This document shows positions 63,179-64,000 of a stretch of 64,000 bases of DNA, one piece after another. Numbering within the stretch: position 1 is the first letter of the stretch; each line of letters starts with the position of its first letter. The stretch lies in assembly GCF_007197995.1 (NCBI RefSeq), contig NZ_VKKH01000006.1:372001-436000 (forward strand), read 5' to 3'. This stretch comes from Aliiglaciecola sp. M165. Its GTDB lineage: Bacteria > Pseudomonadota > Gammaproteobacteria > Enterobacterales > Alteromonadaceae. A program made the position numbers and the translations under genes. Under the pieces are notes generated by a model. That model was given only the letters and a program-made list of their open reading frames with translations. It did no database searches and was not told the DNA's origin.

Positions 63179-64000
63179 ATGAAAAACTGGTATGACACGT
63201 GCGTGAGTAAGACCGATACAATTCGGGATACACTCAATAGAATTAATCAATCGAGCTTAAAAATAGCGTTGGTGGTAACAGATAAAAACCAGCTTTTGGG
63301 AACTGTAACAGACGGTGATATAAGACGCGCAATGTTAAATAACGTCAGTATGGAAACACCAATAGCATCAATCATGAGTCGCCAACCCAAAGTTGCGAAG
63401 CGTTCGACAAGCAAACGTCAACTGATTGATTTGATGGAACGGTATATGCTCAACTCTGTCCCAATTGTTTCAGAAGATTACATTGTTGAAGATCTCGTAT
63501 CTTTCCATCATTTGGTAAAAAGGCCCACTCGTAAAAACGCTGTATTACTAATGGCTGGTGGATTTGGTACTCGTTTGAGTCCACTCACTAACAACTGTCC
63601 AAAGCCGCTGTTAAAAGTTGGAGAGAGTCCGTTGTTGGAAATAGCTGTTAAAAATTTTGCTGATGCCGGTTTTACTCAGTTTTATATATCTACACATTAC
63701 ATGCCTGAAAAAATACGGGACTACTTTGGTGATGGCAGAAAGTGGGGAGTCAACATTTCCTACGTACACGAAGAAGTTCCTTTAGGAACCGCTGGCGCAC
63801 TTGGTTTGTTACCTAAATCTTCGCTGGAAGATGATATAGTCATTATGAATGGGGATATACTAACAAATATTGATTTTGATAAATTGCTTGAATTTCATCA
63901 AGAAAACCAGGCTAAAGCGACCATGTGTGTGCGTGAATATCAGCAACAGATCCCTTATGGTGTAATAGAAACAGATGGATATAAAATTACTGGAATCAAA
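63179..64000 (+). CDS. CBS-domain sugar-phosphate nucleotidyltransferase, PtmE-like (3' partial)
   Basis: The frame is open from ATG 63179 (AAGG at good spacing) to the window edge, 274 codons. Residues 1-110 are a CBS pair (LLGTVTDGDIRRAML, then SIMSRQPKVAKR). After a short linker comes the nucleotidyltransferase domain with NAVLLMAGGFGTRLSPLTNNCPKPLL, EEVPLGTAGALGLL and IVIMNGDILTN. This architecture matches PtmE, the glucosamine-1-phosphate guanylyltransferase of the Campylobacter legionaminic acid route, which makes GDP-linked precursors. The preceding gap 62990-63178 (189 bases) contains no other gene. Confidence 0.85.
   Translation, partial: MKNWYDTCVSKTDTIRDTLNRINQSSLKIALVVTDKNQLLGTVTDGDIRRAMLNNVSMETPIASIMSRQPKVAKRSTSKRQLIDLMERYMLNSVPIVSEDYIVEDLVSFHHLVKRPTRKNAVLLMAGGFGTRLSPLTNNCPKPLLKVGESPLLEIAVKNFADAGFTQFYISTHYMPEKIRDYFGDGRKWGVNISYVHEEVPLGTAGALGLLPKSSLEDDIVIMNGDILTNIDFDKLLEFHQENQAKATMCVREYQQQIPYGVIETDGYKITGIK

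Overview
The window looks like the chromosome of a marine gammaproteobacterium of the order Alteromonadales (Alteromonas/Glaciecola/Paraglaciecola-like). Evidence: the tadA-mltF-purL neighbourhood, a polar-type flagellar cluster with flgT and flgP beside flgN-flgM-flgA and cheV-cheR-flgB, sigma-54 and sigma-28 promoter signatures at the flagellar operons, and moderately AT-rich DNA. No transposase, integrase, CRISPR array or rRNA was seen; one tRNA (Arg, anticodon CCT) is present.

Layout. (1) 1-12760, housekeeping: tail of tadA, a 50-residue very basic small protein, mltF, purL, a 44-residue secreted peptide, smrA, an M1 aminopeptidase lipoprotein, a class I polyphosphate kinase 2, a CPA1-type antiporter, tRNA-Arg. 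(2) 12833-29598, flagellar structure and chemotaxis: flgT, flgP, flgN, flgM, flgA, cheV, cheR, flgBCDE, flgFGHIJKL. A terminator follows flgE, and flgF has its own near-perfect sigma-54 promoter; flgM and flgP have sigma-28-type promoters. (3) 29595-30530: a sialidase-fold protein, convergent with flgL. (4) 30637-38434, filament: four flagellin genes in two subtypes (1 and 4; 2 and 3), with long structured intergenic regions, then flaG, fliD, fliS and a fliT-like gene. (5) 38699-45208: a complete pseudaminic acid pathway (pseB, C, F, I, G, H) with an inserted GT9-like gene. (6) 45229-49982: an acyl module of carrier protein, SDR reductase, AMP-ligase, LuxE-like and LuxC-like proteins, without luciferase genes. 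(7) 50018-53515: a phospho-decoration and transfer module with two LicD-type proteins, a TagD-like cytidylyltransferase and a GT42-like transferase. (8) 53559-64000: a second nonulosonate pathway of the legionaminic type (LegB, LegG, LegI, LegF, PtmA-like, PtmE-like) mixed with two methyltransferases, an ATP-grasp enzyme, a HAD phosphatase, a PIG-L deacetylase and a Gfo/Idh oxidoreductase. The last gene runs off the window.

Together, regions 3-8 look like one flagellin production and decoration locus. Flagellins are exported with FliS/FliD help. The enzymes downstream would make CMP-pseudaminic acid and a CMP-legionaminic-type sugar, and could tailor them by acylation or acyl reduction, phospho-alditol transfer, methylation and deacetylation. 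The co-location of two nonulosonate pathways with the LuxC/LuxE/ACP and TagD/LicD modules is the most unusual system here. At the RNA level, the 3' regions of flagellins 1 and 3 carry similar stem-loops whose loop is complementary to the ribosome binding site of flagellin 2.
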